Shown: positions 1-12,566 of the stretch, one piece after another
Layout: each line of letters opens with the position of its first letter
Numbering within the stretch: position 1 is the first letter of the stretch
From: Metopolophium dirhodum
Taxonomy: Eukaryota; Arthropoda; Insecta; Hemiptera; Aphididae
DNA: 64,000 nt
Assembly (NCBI RefSeq): GCF_019925205.1
Contig: NC_083567.1
Span: forward strand, 25,358,001 to 25,422,000
Reading direction: 5' to 3'
Notes under the pieces: generated by a model
Databases searched by the model: none
The model's input: the letters and a program-made list of their open reading frames with translations, nothing else
What the model was told of the DNA's origin: nothing
Translations under genes and position numbers: made by a program

Positions 1-2199
1 AAATAAATTTAAAAAAAATATTATTGTAGGAATGCACATTTCAAAGTCTATACAAAAAATTCAACTAGTCACATAACAAAAAAAAAAATTGAAGGAGGGT
101 GTTGGCACCCGCAGGCAAATGCATTTTAGAAAACAAAAAAAAATTAAAAAAAAAATATTATTATAGGAATACACATTACAAAGTCTATACAAAAAATTCA
201 ACTAGTCACATCACAAAAAAAAAAATTAAAGTTGGGTGTGGGCGCCCGCAGGCAAATGCATTTTAGAAAACAAAAAAAAAATTATTGTAGGAAAACACAT
301 AACAAAGTCTATACAAAAAATTCAACTAGAGATACATAACAAAAAAAAAAATTGGAAGAGGGTGTTGGTACCCGCAGGCAAATGCATTTTAGAAAACAAA
401 AAAAAATTTTTAAAAAAATATTATTGTAGGAATGCAAATTTCAAAGTCTATACAAAAAATTCAACTAGTCACAAAACAAAAAAAAAAAATTGAAGGAGGG
501 TGTTGGCGCCCGAAGACAAAAGAATTTTATAAAATAAAAAAAATTGAAATTAAAAACTTCAAACTAAAATGTCCAGAATCTTAAACAGAAAAAAACTATT
601 CAAAATATTTAGTTCATTAATGATGGATTATTCAAAGTGCACCAGATTTTCAATGTTCAAAAAGTATATACAAAAAATTCAACTAGTCACATAACAAAAA
701 AAAATTGAAAGAGGGTGTTGGCGCCCGCAGGCAAATGCATTTTAGAAAACAAAAAAAAATTTAAAAAAATATTATTGTAGGAATACACATTAAAAAGTCT
801 ATACAAAAAATTCAACTAGTTTCATAACAAAAAAAAAAATTGAAGGAGGGTGTTGGCGACCGGGGGCAAAAGCATTTTAGAAAACGAAAAAAAATTGAAA
901 TTAACAACTTCAAACTAAATTGTCCAGAATCTTAAACAGAAAAAAACCGTTCAAAATATTTAGTTCATTAATGATGGATTATTCAAAGTGCATCAGGTTA
1001 TCAATGTTCAAAAAGTATATACAAAAAATTCAACTAGTCACATAACAAAAAAAAATTGAAGGTGGGGTTGGCGCCCGCAGGCAAATAGATTTTAGAAAAC
1101 AAAAAAAAAATTTGGAAAAAAATTTAGAAAAAACTATTCAAAATATTAAGTTCATTAAAGAATGATTATTCATGGGGCACCAAGTTATCAATTTTCAGGT
1201 CAATACAAAATATTCAACTAGAGTTACAGTGCTAAAAAAAAAAAATATGAAGGGAGGGGTTGGCGCCCGCAGGCAAATAGATTTTATTGTATGAATACTC
1301 ATTACAAAGTACAAACTAAAATGCCCAGAATCTTAAACAAAAAACACTATTCAAAATATTTAGTTCATTAATGATGGATTATTCAAAGTGCACCAGATTT
1401 TCAATGTTCAAAAAGTATATACAAAAAATTCAAATAGTCACATAACAAAAAAAAATTGAAAGAGGGTGTTGGCGCCCGCAGGCAAATGCATTTTAGAAAA
1501 CAAAAAAAAATTGAAAGTAAACCTTCAAACTAAAATGTCAAGAATCTTGAACAGAAAAAAACTATTCAAAATATTTAGTTCATTAATGATGGATTATTCA
1601 AAGTGCACCAGGTTATCAATGTTCAAAAAGTATATACAAAAAATTCAACTAGAGATACATAACAAAAAAAAAAATTGAAAGAGGGTGTTGGCACCCGCAG
1701 GCAAATGCATTTTAGAAAACAAAAAAAAATTTAAAAAAAAATATTATTGTAGGAATATACATTAAAAAGTCTATACAAAAAATTCAACTAGTCACATAAC
1801 AAAAAAAAAAATTGAAGGAGGGTGTTGGCGCCCGAAGACAAAAGAATTTTATAAAATAAAAAAAATTGAAATTAAAAACTTCAAACTAAAATGTCCAGAA
1901 TCTTAAACAGAAAAAAACTATTCAAAATATTTAGTTCATTAATGATGGATAATTCAAAGTGCACCAGATTTTCAATGTTCAAAAAGTATATACAAAAAAT
2001 TCAACTAGTCACATAACAAAAAAAAATTGAAGGTGGGTGTGGGCGCCCGCAGGCAAATGCATTTTAGAAAACAAAAAAAAATTATTGTAGGAATACACAT
2101 AACAAAGTCTATACAAAAAATTCAACTAGAGATACATAACAAAAAAAAAAATTGGAAGAGGGTGTTGGCGCCCGCAGGCAAAAGCATTTTAGAAAACAA
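1..2199. repeat. Higher-order repeat unit, copy 1 (13 monomers)
   Basis: The sequence from base 1 recurs from base 2200 with almost no difference. Core starts at 104, 241, 367, 505, 720, 855, 1070, 1262, 1471, 1690, 1827, 2042, 2167 and then 2303 give monomer lengths of 137, 126, 138, 215, 135, 215, 192, 209, 219, 137, 215, 125 and 136 bp, which sum to exactly 2199. Seven are short and six are long. Some cores are diagnostic variants: GGCACC at 104 and 1690, GGTACC at 367, CGAAGAC at 505 and 1827, and CGACCGGGGGC at 855. These let later copies be phased. Confidence 0.95.
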
Positions 2200-4228
2200 A
2201 AATAAATTTAAAAAAAATATTATTGTAGGAATGCACATTTCAAAGTCTATACAAAAAATTCAACTAGTCACATAACAAAAAAAAAAATTGAAGGAGGGTG
2301 TTGGCACCCGCAGGCAAATGCATTTTAGAAAACAAAAAAAAATTAAAAAAAAAATATTATTATAGGAATACACATTACAAAGTCTATACAAAAAATTCAA
2401 CTAGTCACATCACAAAAAAAAAAATTAAAGTTGGGTGTGGGCGCCCGCAGGCAAATGCATTTTAGAAAACAAAAAAAAAATTATTGTAGGAAAACACATA
2501 ACAAAGTCTATACAAAAAATTCAACTAGAGATACATAACAAAAAAAAAAATTGGAAGAGGGTGTTGGTACCCGCAGGCAAATGCATTTTAGAAAACAAAA
2601 AAAAATTTTTAAAAAAATATTATTGTAGGAATGCAAATTTCAAAGTCTATACAAAAAATTCAACTAGTCACAAAACAAAAAAAAAAAATTGAAGGAGGGT
2701 GTTGGCGCCCGAAGACAAAAGAATTTTATAAAATAAAAAAAATTGAAATTAAAAACTTCAAACTAAAATGTCCAGAATCTTAAACAGAAAAAAACTATTC
2801 AAAATATTTAGTTCATTAATGATGGATTATTCAAAGTGCACCAGATTTTCAATGTTCAAAAAGTATATACAAAAAATTCAACTAGTCACATAACAAAAAA
2901 AAATTGAAAGAGGGTGTTGGCGCCCGCAGGCAAATGCATTTTAGAAAACAAAAAAAAATTTAAAAAAATATTATTGTAGGAATACACATTAAAAAGTCTA
3001 TACAAAAAATTCAACTAGTTTCATAACAAAAAAAAAAATTGAAGGAGGGTGTTGGCGACCGGGGGCAAAAGCATTTTAGAAAACGAAAAAAAATTGAAAT
3101 TAACAACTTCAAACTAAATTGTCCAGAATCTTAAACAGAAAAAAACCGTTCAAAATATTTAGTTCATTAATGATGGATTATTCAAAGTGCATCAGGTTAT
3201 CAATGTTCAAAAAGTATATACAAAAAATTCAACTAGTCACATAACAAAAAAAAATTGAAGGTGGGGTTGGCGCCCGCAGGCAAATAGATTTTAGAAAACA
3301 AAAAAAAAATTTGGAAAAAAATTTAGAAAAAACTATTCAAAATATTAAGTTCATTAAAGAATGATTATTCATGGGGCACCAAGTTATCAATTTTCAGGTC
3401 AATACAAAATATTCAACTAGAGTTACAGTGCTAAAAAAAAAAAATATGAAGGGAGGGGTTGGCGCCCGCAGGCAAATAGATTTTATTGTATGAATACTCA
3501 TTACAAAGTACAAACTAAAATGCCCAGAATCTTAAACAAAAAACACTATTCAAAATATTTAGTTCATTAATGATGGATTATTCAAAGTGCACCAGATTTT
3601 CAATGTTCAAAAAGTATATACAAAAAATTCAAATAGTCACATAACAAAAAAAAATTGAAAGAGGGTGTTGGCGCCCGCAGGCAAATGCATTTTAGAAAAC
3701 AAAAAAAAATTGAAAGTAAACCTTCAAACTAAAATGTCAAGAATCTTGAACAGAAAAAAACTATTCAAAATATTTAGTTCATTAATGATGGATTATTCAA
3801 AGTGCACCAGGTTATCAATGTTCAAAAAGTATATACAAAAAATTCAACTAGAGATACATAACAAAAAAAAAAATTGAAAGAGGGTGTTGGCACCCGCAGG
3901 CAAATGCATTTTAGAAAACAAAAAAAAATTTAAAAAAAAATATTATTGTAGGAATATACATTAAAAAGTCTATACAAAAAATTCAACTAGTCACATAACA
4001 AAAAAAAAAATTGAAGGAGGGTGTTGGCGCCCGAAGACAAAAGAATTTTATAAAATAAAAAAAATTGAAATTAAAAACTTCAAACTAAAATGTCCAGAAT
4101 CTTAAACAGAAAAAAACTATTCAAAATATTTAGTTCATTAATGATGGATAATTCAAAGTGCACCAGATTTTCAATGTTCAAAAAGTATATACAAAAAATT
4201 CAACTAGTCACATAACAAAAAAAAATTG
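2200..4228. repeat. Higher-order repeat unit, copy 2 (truncated)
   Basis: This is a near-identical copy of bases 1-2029 at offset 2199, including the diagnostic variant cores and single-base variants. At about 4228 it stops following copy 1, where GAAGGTGGGTGTGGGC would be expected, and switches to the monomer that starts at about 2905. Such a switch within the homologous part of a monomer is what unequal crossing-over leaves. Confidence 0.94.
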
Positions 4229-5505
4229 AAAGAGGGTGTTGGCGCCCGCAGGCAAATGCATTTTAGAAAACAAAAAAAAATTTAAAAAAATATTATTGTA
4301 GGAATACACATTAAAAAGTCTATACAAAAAATTCAACTAGTTTCATAACAAAAAAAAAAATTGAAGGAGGGTGTTGGCGACCGGGGGCAAAAGCATTTTA
4401 GAAAACGAAAAAAAATTGAAATTAACAACTTCAAACTAAATTGTCCAGAATCTTAAACAGAAAAAAACCGTTCAAAATATTTAGTTCATTAATGATGGAT
4501 TATTCAAAGTGCATCAGGTTATCAATGTTCAAAAAGTATATACAAAAAATTCAACTAGTCACATAACAAAAAAAAATTGAAGGTGGGGTTGGCGCCCGCA
4601 GGCAAATAGATTTTAGAAAACAAAAAAAAAATTTGGAAAAAAATTTAGAAAAAACTATTCAAAATATTAAGTTCATTAAAGAATGATTATTCATGGGGCA
4701 CCAAGTTATCAATTTTCAGGTCAATACAAAATATTCAACTAGAGTTACAGTGCTAAAAAAAAAAAATATGAAGGGAGGGGTTGGCGCCCGCAGGCAAATA
4801 GATTTTATTGTATGAATACTCATTACAAAGTACAAACTAAAATGCCCAGAATCTTAAACAAAAAACACTATTCAAAATATTTAGTTCATTAATGATGGAT
4901 TATTCAAAGTGCACCAGATTTTCAATGTTCAAAAAGTATATACAAAAAATTCAAATAGTCACATAACAAAAAAAAATTGAAAGAGGGTGTTGGCGCCCGC
5001 AGGCAAATGCATTTTAGAAAACAAAAAAAAATTGAAAGTAAACCTTCAAACTAAAATGTCAAGAATCTTGAACAGAAAAAAACTATTCAAAATATTTAGT
5101 TCATTAATGATGGATTATTCAAAGTGCACCAGGTTATCAATGTTCAAAAAGTATATACAAAAAATTCAACTAGAGATACATAACAAAAAAAAAAATTGAA
5201 AGAGGGTGTTGGCAACCGCAGGCAAATGCATTTTAGAAAACAAAAAAAAATTTAAAAAAAAATATTATTGTAGGAATATACATTAAAAAGTCTATACAAA
5301 AAATTCAACTAGTCACATAACAAAAAAAAAAAATTGAAGGAGGGTGTTGGCGCCCGATGACAAAAGAATTTTATAAAATAAAAAAAATTGAAATTAAAAA
5401 CTTCAAACTAAAATGTCCAGAATCTTAAACAGAAAAAAACAATTCAAAATATTTAGTTCATTAATGATGGATAATTCAAAGTGCACCAGATTTTCAATGT
5501 TCAAA
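4229..5505. repeat. Partial higher-order copy at offset 1322
   Basis: This segment repeats about 2905-4228 at offset 1322. It carries private changes, for example GGCAACCGC instead of GGCACCCGC near 5212 and CGATGAC instead of CGAAGAC near 5355. The private changes recur in the later segment at 7.8-8.1 kb, so this copy, not copy 1 or 2, is the parent or sister of that one. Confidence 0.92.
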
Positions 5506-5627
5506 AAGTATATTGTGTTGGCGCCCGCAGGCAAAAGCATTTTAGAAAACAAAAAAATATTATTATAGGAATACACATTACAAAGTCTATAAAAAAAATT
5601 CAACTAGTCACATAACAAAAGAAAAAA
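5506..5627. repeat. Deletion-junction satellite monomer
   Basis: The usual GTATATACAAAAAATTC is cut after GTATAT and joined directly to TGTGTTGGCGCCCGC near 5513, dropping the segment that normally separates the two. The same junction occurs near 8150. The deletion arose once and was then copied with its surroundings. Confidence 0.85.
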
Positions 5628-6835
5628 TTGAAGGTGGGTGTGGGCGCCCGCAGGCAAATGCATTTTAGAAAACAAAAAAAAATTATTGTAGGAATACACA
5701 TAACAAAGTCTATACAAAAAATTCAACTAGAGATACATAACAAAAAAAAAAATTGGAAGAGGGTGTTGGCGCCCGCAGGCAAAAGCATTTTAGAAAACAA
5801 AAATAAATTTAAAAAAAATATTATTGTAGGAATGCACATTTCAAAGTCTATACAAAAAATTCAACTAGTCACATAACAAAAAAAAAAATTGAAGGAGGGT
5901 GTTGGCACCCGCAGGCAAATGCATTTTAGAAAACAAAAAAAAATTAAAAAAAAAATATTATTATAGGAATACACATTACAAAGTCTATACAAAAAATTCA
6001 ACTAGTCACATCACAAAAAAAAAAATTAAAGTTGGGTGTGGGCGCCCGCAGGCAAATGCATTTTAGAAAACAAAAAAAAAATTATTGTAGGAAAACACAT
6101 AACAAAGTCTATACAAAAAATTCAACTAGAGATACATAACAAAAAAAAAAATTGGAAGAGGGTGTTGGTACCCGCAGGCAAATGCATTTTAGAAAACAAA
6201 AAAAAATTTTTAAAAAAATATTATTGTAGGAATGCAAATTTCAAAGTCTATACAAAAAATTCAACTAGTCACAAAACAAAAAAAAAAAATTGAAGGAGGG
6301 TGTTGGCGCCCGAAGACAAAAGAATTTTATAAAATAAAAAAAATTGAAATTAAAAACTTCAAACTAAAATGTCCAGAATCTTAAACAGAAAAAAACTATT
6401 CAAAATATTTAGTTCATTAATGATGGATTATTCAAAGTGCACCAGATTTTCAATGTTCAAAAAGTATATACAAAAAATTCAACTAGTCACATAACAAAAA
6501 AAAATTGAAAGAGGGTGTTGGCGCCCGCAGGCAAATGCATTTTAGAAAACAAAAAAAAATTTAAAAAAATATTATTGTAGGAATACACATTAAAAAGTCT
6601 ATACAAAAAATTCAACTAGTTTCATAACAAAAAAAAAAATTGAAGGAGGGTGTTGGCGACCGGGGGCAAAAGCATTTTAGAAAACGAAAAAAAATTGAAA
6701 TTAACAACTTCAAACTAAATTGTCCAGAATCTTAAACAGAAAAAAACCGTTCAAAATATTTAGTTCATTAATGATGGATTATTCAAAGTGCACCAGGTTA
6801 TCAATGTTCAAAAAGTATATACAAAAAATTCAACT
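5628..6835. repeat. Partial higher-order copy at offset about 3601
   Basis: This follows 2027-3234 almost base for base, including the GGTACCC and CGACCGGGGGC variant cores. It leaves the match near 6830, where CAACTACAGTTACATAAC replaces CAACTAGTCACATAAC. Confidence 0.92.
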
Positions 6836-7145
6836 ACAGTTACATAACAAAAGTTAAAATTGAAAGAGGGTGTTGGTGCCCGCAGGCAAATGCATTTTAG
6901 AAAACAAAAATAAATTTAAAAAAAAATATTATTGTAGGAATACACATTACAAAGTCTATACAAAAAATTCAACTAGTCACAAAACTAAAAAAAAAATTGA
7001 AGGAGGGTGTTGGCGCTCGCAGGCAAAAGCATTTTAGAAAACAAAAAAAAATTGAAATTAAAAACTTCAAACTTAAATGTCCAGAATCTTAAACAGAAAA
7101 AAGCCATTCAAAATATTTAGTTCATTAATGATGGATTATTCAAAG
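6836..7145. repeat. Variant satellite monomers between duplicated blocks
   Basis: Two monomers carry private variants, with AAAAGTTAAAATTG near 6850, GGTGCCCGCAGG near 6876 and GGCGCTCGCAGG near 7013. The GGCGCTCGC variant returns near 9568 and 10164, towards the decayed edge of the array. Confidence 0.8.
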
Positions 7146-8640
7146 TGCATCAGGTTATCAATGTTCAAAAAGTATATACAAAAAATTCAACTAGTCACAT
7201 AACAAAAAAAAATTGAAGGTGGGGTTGGCGCCCGCAGGCAAATAGATTTTAGAAAACAAAAAAAAAATTTGGAAAAAAATTTAGAAAAAACTATTCAAAA
7301 TATTAAGTTCATTAAAGAATGATTATTCATGGGGCACCAAGTTATCAATTTTCAGGTCAATACAAAATATTCAACTAGAGTTACAGTGCTAAAAAAAAAA
7401 AATATGAAGGGAGGGGTTGGCGCCCGCAGGCAAATAGATTTTATTGTATGAATACTCATTACAAAGTACAAACTAAAATGCCCAGAATCTTAAACAAAAA
7501 ACACTATTCAAAATATTTAGTTCATTAATGATGGATTATTCAAAGTGCACCAGATTTTCAATGTTCAAAAAGTATATACAAAAAATTCAAATAGTCACAT
7601 AACAAAAAAAAATTGAAAGAGGGTGTTGGCGCCCGCAGGCAAATGCATTTTAGAAAACAAAAAAAAATTGAAAGTAAACCTTCAAACTAAAATGTCAAGA
7701 ATCTTGAACAGAAAAAAACTATTCAAAATATTTAGTTCATTAATGATGGATTATTCAAAGTGCACCAGGTTATCAATGTTCAAAAAGTATATACAAAAAA
7801 TTCAACTAGAGATACATAACAAAAAAAAAAATTGAAAGAGGGTGTTGGCAACCGCAGGCAAATGCATTTTAGAAAACAAAAAAAAATTTAAAAAAAAATA
7901 TTATTGTAGGAATATACATTAAAAAGTCTATACAAAAAATTCAACTAGTCACATAACAAAAAAAAAAATTGAAGGAGGGTGTTGGCGCCCGATGACAAAA
8001 GAATTTTATAAAATAAAAAAAATTGAAATTAAAAACTTCAAACTAAAATGTCCAGAATCTTAAACAGAAAAAAACAATTCAAAATATTTAGTTCATTAAT
8101 GATGGATAATTCAAAGTGCACCAGATTTTCAATGTTCAAAAAGTATATTGTGTTGGCGCCCGCAGGCAAAAGCATTTTAGAAAACAAAAAAATATTATTA
8201 TAGGAATACACATTACAAAGTCTATAAAAAAAATTCAACTAGTCACATAACAAAAGAAAAAATTGAAGGTGGGTGTGGGCGCCCGCAGGCAAATGCATTT
8301 TAGAAAACAAAAAAAAATTATTGTAGGAATACACATAACAAAGTCTATACAAAAAATTCAACTAGAGATACATAACAAAAAAAAAAATTGGAAGAGGGTG
8401 TTGGCGCCCGCAGGCAAAAGCATTTTAGAAAACAAAAATAAATTTAAAAAAAATATTATTGTAGGAATGCACATTTCAAAGTCTATACAAAAAATTCAAC
8501 TAGTCACATAACAAAAAAAAAAATTGAAGGAGGGTGTTGGCACCCGCAGGCAAATGCATTTTAGAAAACAAAAAAAAATTAAAAAAAAAATATTATTATA
8601 GGAATACACATTACAAAGTCTATACAAAAAATTCAACTAG
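7146..8640. repeat. Segmental copy of 4511-6005 at offset about 2635
   Basis: The block reproduces the earlier block including its deletion junction and the GGCAACC and CGATGAC private variants. It therefore spans the boundary between two earlier duplicated segments, so this duplication is younger than the ones it contains. It ends near 8640, where the text jumps to the monomer type seen near 6270 and skips two monomers. Confidence 0.92.
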
Positions 8641-10140
8641 TCACAAAACAAAAAAAAAAAATTGAAGGAGGGTGTTGGCGCCCGAAGACAAAAGAATTTT
8701 ATAAAATAAAAAAAATTGAAATTAAAAACTTCAAACTAAAATGTCCAGAATCTTAAACAGAAAAAAACTATTCAAAATATTTAGTTCATTAATGATGGAT
8801 TATTCAAAGTGCACCAGATTTTCAATGTTCAAAAAGTATATACAAAAAATTCAACTAGTCACATAACAAAAAAAAATTGAAAGAGGGTGTTGGCGCCCGC
8901 AGGCAAATGCATTTTAGAAAACAAAAAAAAATTTAAAAAAATATTATTGTAGGCATACACATTAAAAAGTCTATACAAAAAATTCAACTAGTTTCATAAC
9001 AAAAAAAAAAATTGAAGGAGGGTGTTGGCGACCGGGGGCAAAAGCATTTTAGAAAACGAAAAAAAATTGAAATTAACAACTTCAAACTAAATTGTCCAGA
9101 ATCTTAAACAGAAAAAAACCGTTCAAAATATTTAGTTCATTAATGATGGATTATTCAATGTGCACCAGGTTATCAATGTTCAAAAAGTATATATAAAAAA
9201 TTCAACTAGTCACATAACAAAAAAAAATTGAAGGTGGGGTTGGCGCCCGCAGGCAAATAGATTTTAGAAAACAAAAAAAAAATTTGGAAAAAAATTTAGA
9301 AAAAACTATTCAAAATATTAAGTTCATTAACGATGGATTATTCAATGTGCACCAGGTTATCAATGTTCAAAAAGTATATATAAAAAATTCAACTAGTCAC
9401 ATAACAAAAAAAAAATTGAAAGAGGGTGTTGGCGCCCGCAGGCAAAAGCATTTTAGAAAACAAAAATAAATTTTTAAAAAAATATTATTGTAGGAATACA
9501 CATTACAAAGTCTATACAAAAAATTCAACTAGTCACAAAACTAAAAAAAAATTGAAGGAGGGTGTTGGCGCTCGCAGGCAAAAGCATTTTAGAAAACAAA
9601 AAAAAAATTGAAATTAAAAACTTCAAACTAAAATGTCCAGAATCTTAAACAGAAAAAAGCCATTCAAAATATTTAGTTCATTAATGATGGATTATTCAAA
9701 GTGCATCAGGTTATCAATGTTCAAAAAGTATATACAAAAAATTCAACTAGTCACATAACAAAAAAAAATTGAAGGTGGGGTTGGCGCCCGCAGGCAAATA
9801 AATTTTAGAAAACAAAAAAAAAATTTGGAAAAAAATTTAGAAAAAACTATTCAAAATATTAAGTTCATTAAAGGTGGATTATTCAAAGTGCATCAGGTTA
9901 TCAATGTTCAAAAAGTATATACAAAAAATTCAACTAGTCACATAACAAAAAAAAATTGAAGGTGGGGTTGGCGCCCGCAGGCAAATAAATTTTAGAAAAC
10001 AAAAAAAAAATTTGGAAAAAAATTTAGAAAAAACTATTCAAAATATTAAGTTCATTAAAGAATGATTATTCATGGGGCACCAAGTTATCAATTTTCAGGT
10101 CAATACAAAATATTCAACTAGAGTTACAGTGCTAAAAAAA
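8641..10140. repeat. Satellite segment of mixed monomer order
   Basis: Monomers of both classes occur in an order not seen further left. A run containing GGTGGGGTTGGCGCCCGC and a 190-bp AATTTGG-type monomer is repeated locally around 9770-9960 and 9960-10140, with the private change CAAATAAATTTTAG. Divergence from the left part of the array increases here. Confidence 0.85.
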
Positions 10141-11575
10141 AAAAAATTGAAGGGAGGGGTTGGCGCTCGCAGGCAAATAGATTTTATTGTATGAATACTC
10201 ATTACAAAGTACAAACTAAAATGCCCAGAATCTTAAACAAAAAACACTATTCAAAATATTTAGTTCATTAATGATGGATTATTCAAAGTGCACCAGATTT
10301 TCAATGTTCAAAAAGTATATACAAAAAATTCAAATAGTCACATAACAAAAAAAAATTGAAAGAGGGTGTTGGCGCCCGCAGGCAAATGCATTTTAGAAAA
10401 CAAAAAAAAATTGAAATTAAAAACTTCAAACTAAAATGTCCAGAATCTTAAACAGAAAAAAGCCATTCAAAATATTTAGTTCATTAAAGAATTACTCAAA
10501 GGGTACCAGATTTTCAATGTTTAAAAAATTTGGCTAGAGTTAAAATCATAAAAAAAAAATTGAAGGAAGGTGTTGGCGCCCGCAGGCAAATCGATTTTAG
10601 AAAACAAAAAAAAAATTTTCAAAAAAATTTAGAAAAAACTATTCAAAATATTTAGTTCATTAAAGAATGATTATTCATAGGGTACCAATTTATCAATTTT
10701 CAAGTCAATACAAAATATTCAACTAGAGTTACAGTTCTAAAAAAAAAATTGAAGGGAGGTGTTGGCGACCGCAAGCAAATCGATTTTAGAAAACAAAATT
10801 AAATTTGGAAAAAAAATTAGAAAAGACTAATCAAAATATTTAGTTCATTAAAGAATTATTATTCATGGGGCACCAAGTTATCAATTTTCAAGTCAATACA
10901 AAATATTCAACCAGAGTTACAGTACTAAAAAAAAAATTGAAGGGAGGTGTTGGCGCCTGCAGGCAAATTGATTTTAGAAAACAAAAAAAAAATTTGGAAA
11001 AAAATTTACATTAGAAACACACATTACGAAGTTCAAACTAAAATGTCCTAACCAAATCTTAAACAGAAAAAACTATTCAAAATATTTAGTTCATTGAAGA
11101 ATGATTATTCATGGGGCACCAAGTTATCAATTTTCAAGTCAATACAAAAAATTTAACGTATTAATACACATTACATAGTACGAACTAAAATGCCCAGAAT
11201 CTTAAACAGAAACAACTATTCAAAATATTTAGTTCATTAAAGAATTATTCAAAGGGTAACAGATTGTCAATGTTTAAAAAATTTGGCTAGAGTTAAAATC
11301 ATAAAAAAAAAAATGAAGGGAGGTGTTGGCGCCCGCAGGCAAATCGATTTTAGAAAACAAAAAAAAAATTTTCAAAAAAATTTAGAAAAAACTATTCAAA
11401 ATATTTAGTTCATTAAAGAATTATTATTCATGGGGCACCAAGTTATTAATTTTCAAATCAATACAAAATATTCAACTAGAGTTACAGTACTAAAAAAAAA
11501 ATTGAAGGGAGGTGTTGGCGCCTACAGGCAAATTGATTTTAGAAAAAAAAAAAAAATTTGGAAAAAATTTGACTG
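10141..11575. repeat. Diverged edge of the satellite array
   Basis: The cores are still recognisable (near 10575, 10764, 10950, 11330 and 11517) but degenerate: GGCGACCGCAAGC, GGCGCCTGCAGGC and GGCGCCTACAGGC. Spacing is irregular. The last core is near 11517; the next unit breaks off inside TTTGACTGTAGGAAC near 11575. Greater divergence at the edge is the usual outcome of reduced exchange at an array border. Confidence 0.88.
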
Positions 11576-12566
11576 TAGGAACACGCTTTATGAGTACACG
11601 GGTACTCAGCGTACTCCCAGGTATAGCCGGTTAATCTTGAAAAATATTTATATAAAAAAATCTACAGTTCAATGAATTTAAAAAAAATTGTTTGAGAAAT
11701 CTGTGTGAAATAACACTAAACAAAAGAATACGCTGGAAGCTAAATACTGCAATACATATTAACTACAATCCAAAAACTAGGTATTGTTTACATTATAATA
11801 ATACGAACAGTTATTATGATCAGAGGTGTATCACCGTAATATATGTATTAGAAAATGTATAAAAACGAATGTAATTTATAAAGTATGCAAAAAAATTAAA
11901 TCAGAAAAAGGTCCTGCACGGACTCTTTTATGTGATTGTAATTTATGAAGGACACAAAATAATGTTTAATTTAAAATAATATTGTGTTTGGCTGGGTCTA
12001 CAGTCAATATTAAATAACAAACTATAAAGTCTAAACGCAAATAAAAACATAGTCAGATATCTGTTTTAGTCTTTGTAAATATGTGCGGAAAAAAATTAGA
12101 TATAGTACAATGTAAAAAAATGTGGAAAGAAAACCCTGAGAATTCTTTGACAGTAGGATAATAAAACACAAAACTATTGATTTTATACATTTTCTATTTA
12201 CAAAAGCTCATAAGTATTGAAAACCTTATAAAATCCTAAAAAAATTATATTTTGTTATATTTTAAAATACATTTTATAATTTGTTGTGTTAAAAAAATCA
12301 CTATTTAATGTTGGCTGTATTTAAGTTTTTAATAACTATACTGGTACAACTCTAGCTGACAGTCTTTAAGACCGTGTTAAAAACTATAATAATTAGTTAA
12401 CGTCTAATTTACTGTCCTATCCTAACCTAACCTAACATAACCAAATTAATAATATTTAAATATTTTCTTTCATTGTTATGTTTACAATATCGAATACCTT
12501 TATAGTTAGTAGGAAAACATCATCGCAAAGCTCTCGACTAGTGATTGTAGTCGTCTATCATCACCA
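11576..12566. other. AT-rich flank of the satellite, no gene seen
   Basis: The region is non-repetitive within this window. No open frame of note, splice-flanked exon, RNA gene or transposon end was seen, apart from the short CCTAA run at 12421. Confidence 0.7.
12421..12436 (-). repeat. Short telomere-like CCTAA run
   Basis: Three perfect CCTAA units (TTAGG on the other strand) are followed by CATAACC. TTAGG is the common insect telomere repeat. Three units are too few to claim a former chromosome end. Confidence 0.35.

Larger units (their letters stand above)
1..11575. repeat. Satellite DNA array, left edge outside the window
   Basis: The tract is built from tandem monomers. Each has a GC-rich core reading GTTGGCGCCCGCAGGCAAAT or close variants, then GCATTTTAGAAAAC, then A-tracts of 7-12 bases. 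Short monomers continue with TTATTGTAGGAATACACATT and TACAAAAAATTCAACTAGTC. Long monomers insert a block containing CCAGAATCTTAAACAG and TTAGTTCATTAATGATGG before the same TACAAAAAATTCAACTAG segment. From core spacing in the first 2.2 kb I extrapolate about 65-70 monomers. The cores have GC of roughly 60 percent in otherwise very A-rich DNA. Short open frames recur with the monomers and are by-products of the repetition. The array begins before base 1 and stops near 11575. This is a non-coding satellite, possibly pericentromeric or subtelomeric heterochromatin; the location is inference. Confidence 0.97.

Noticed and set aside
236..9611. Repeated ORFs of 61-85 codons (MLAPAGKCILENKKK and similar) in the satellite
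   Set aside because: They recur only because the monomers recur, read through A-tracts as poly-lysine or asparagine, have no conserved stop position between monomer types, and opposite-strand ORFs occur in the same units.
104..11530. Retroviral-type tRNA-Lys primer binding site (TGGCGCCCG) in the cores
   Set aside because: The match is only about 9 bases, occurs in every monomer, and no LTR, polypurine tract or reverse transcriptase is present.
1..11575. CRISPR-like array (conserved core with spacing)
   Set aside because: The intervals between cores are themselves repeated and 105-200 bp long, there are no unique spacers or cas genes, and the DNA is eukaryotic.
12421..12436. Former telomere next to a subtelomeric satellite
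   Set aside because: Only three CCTAA units. CCTAACC words also occur at 28636, so chance or general motif abundance suffices.
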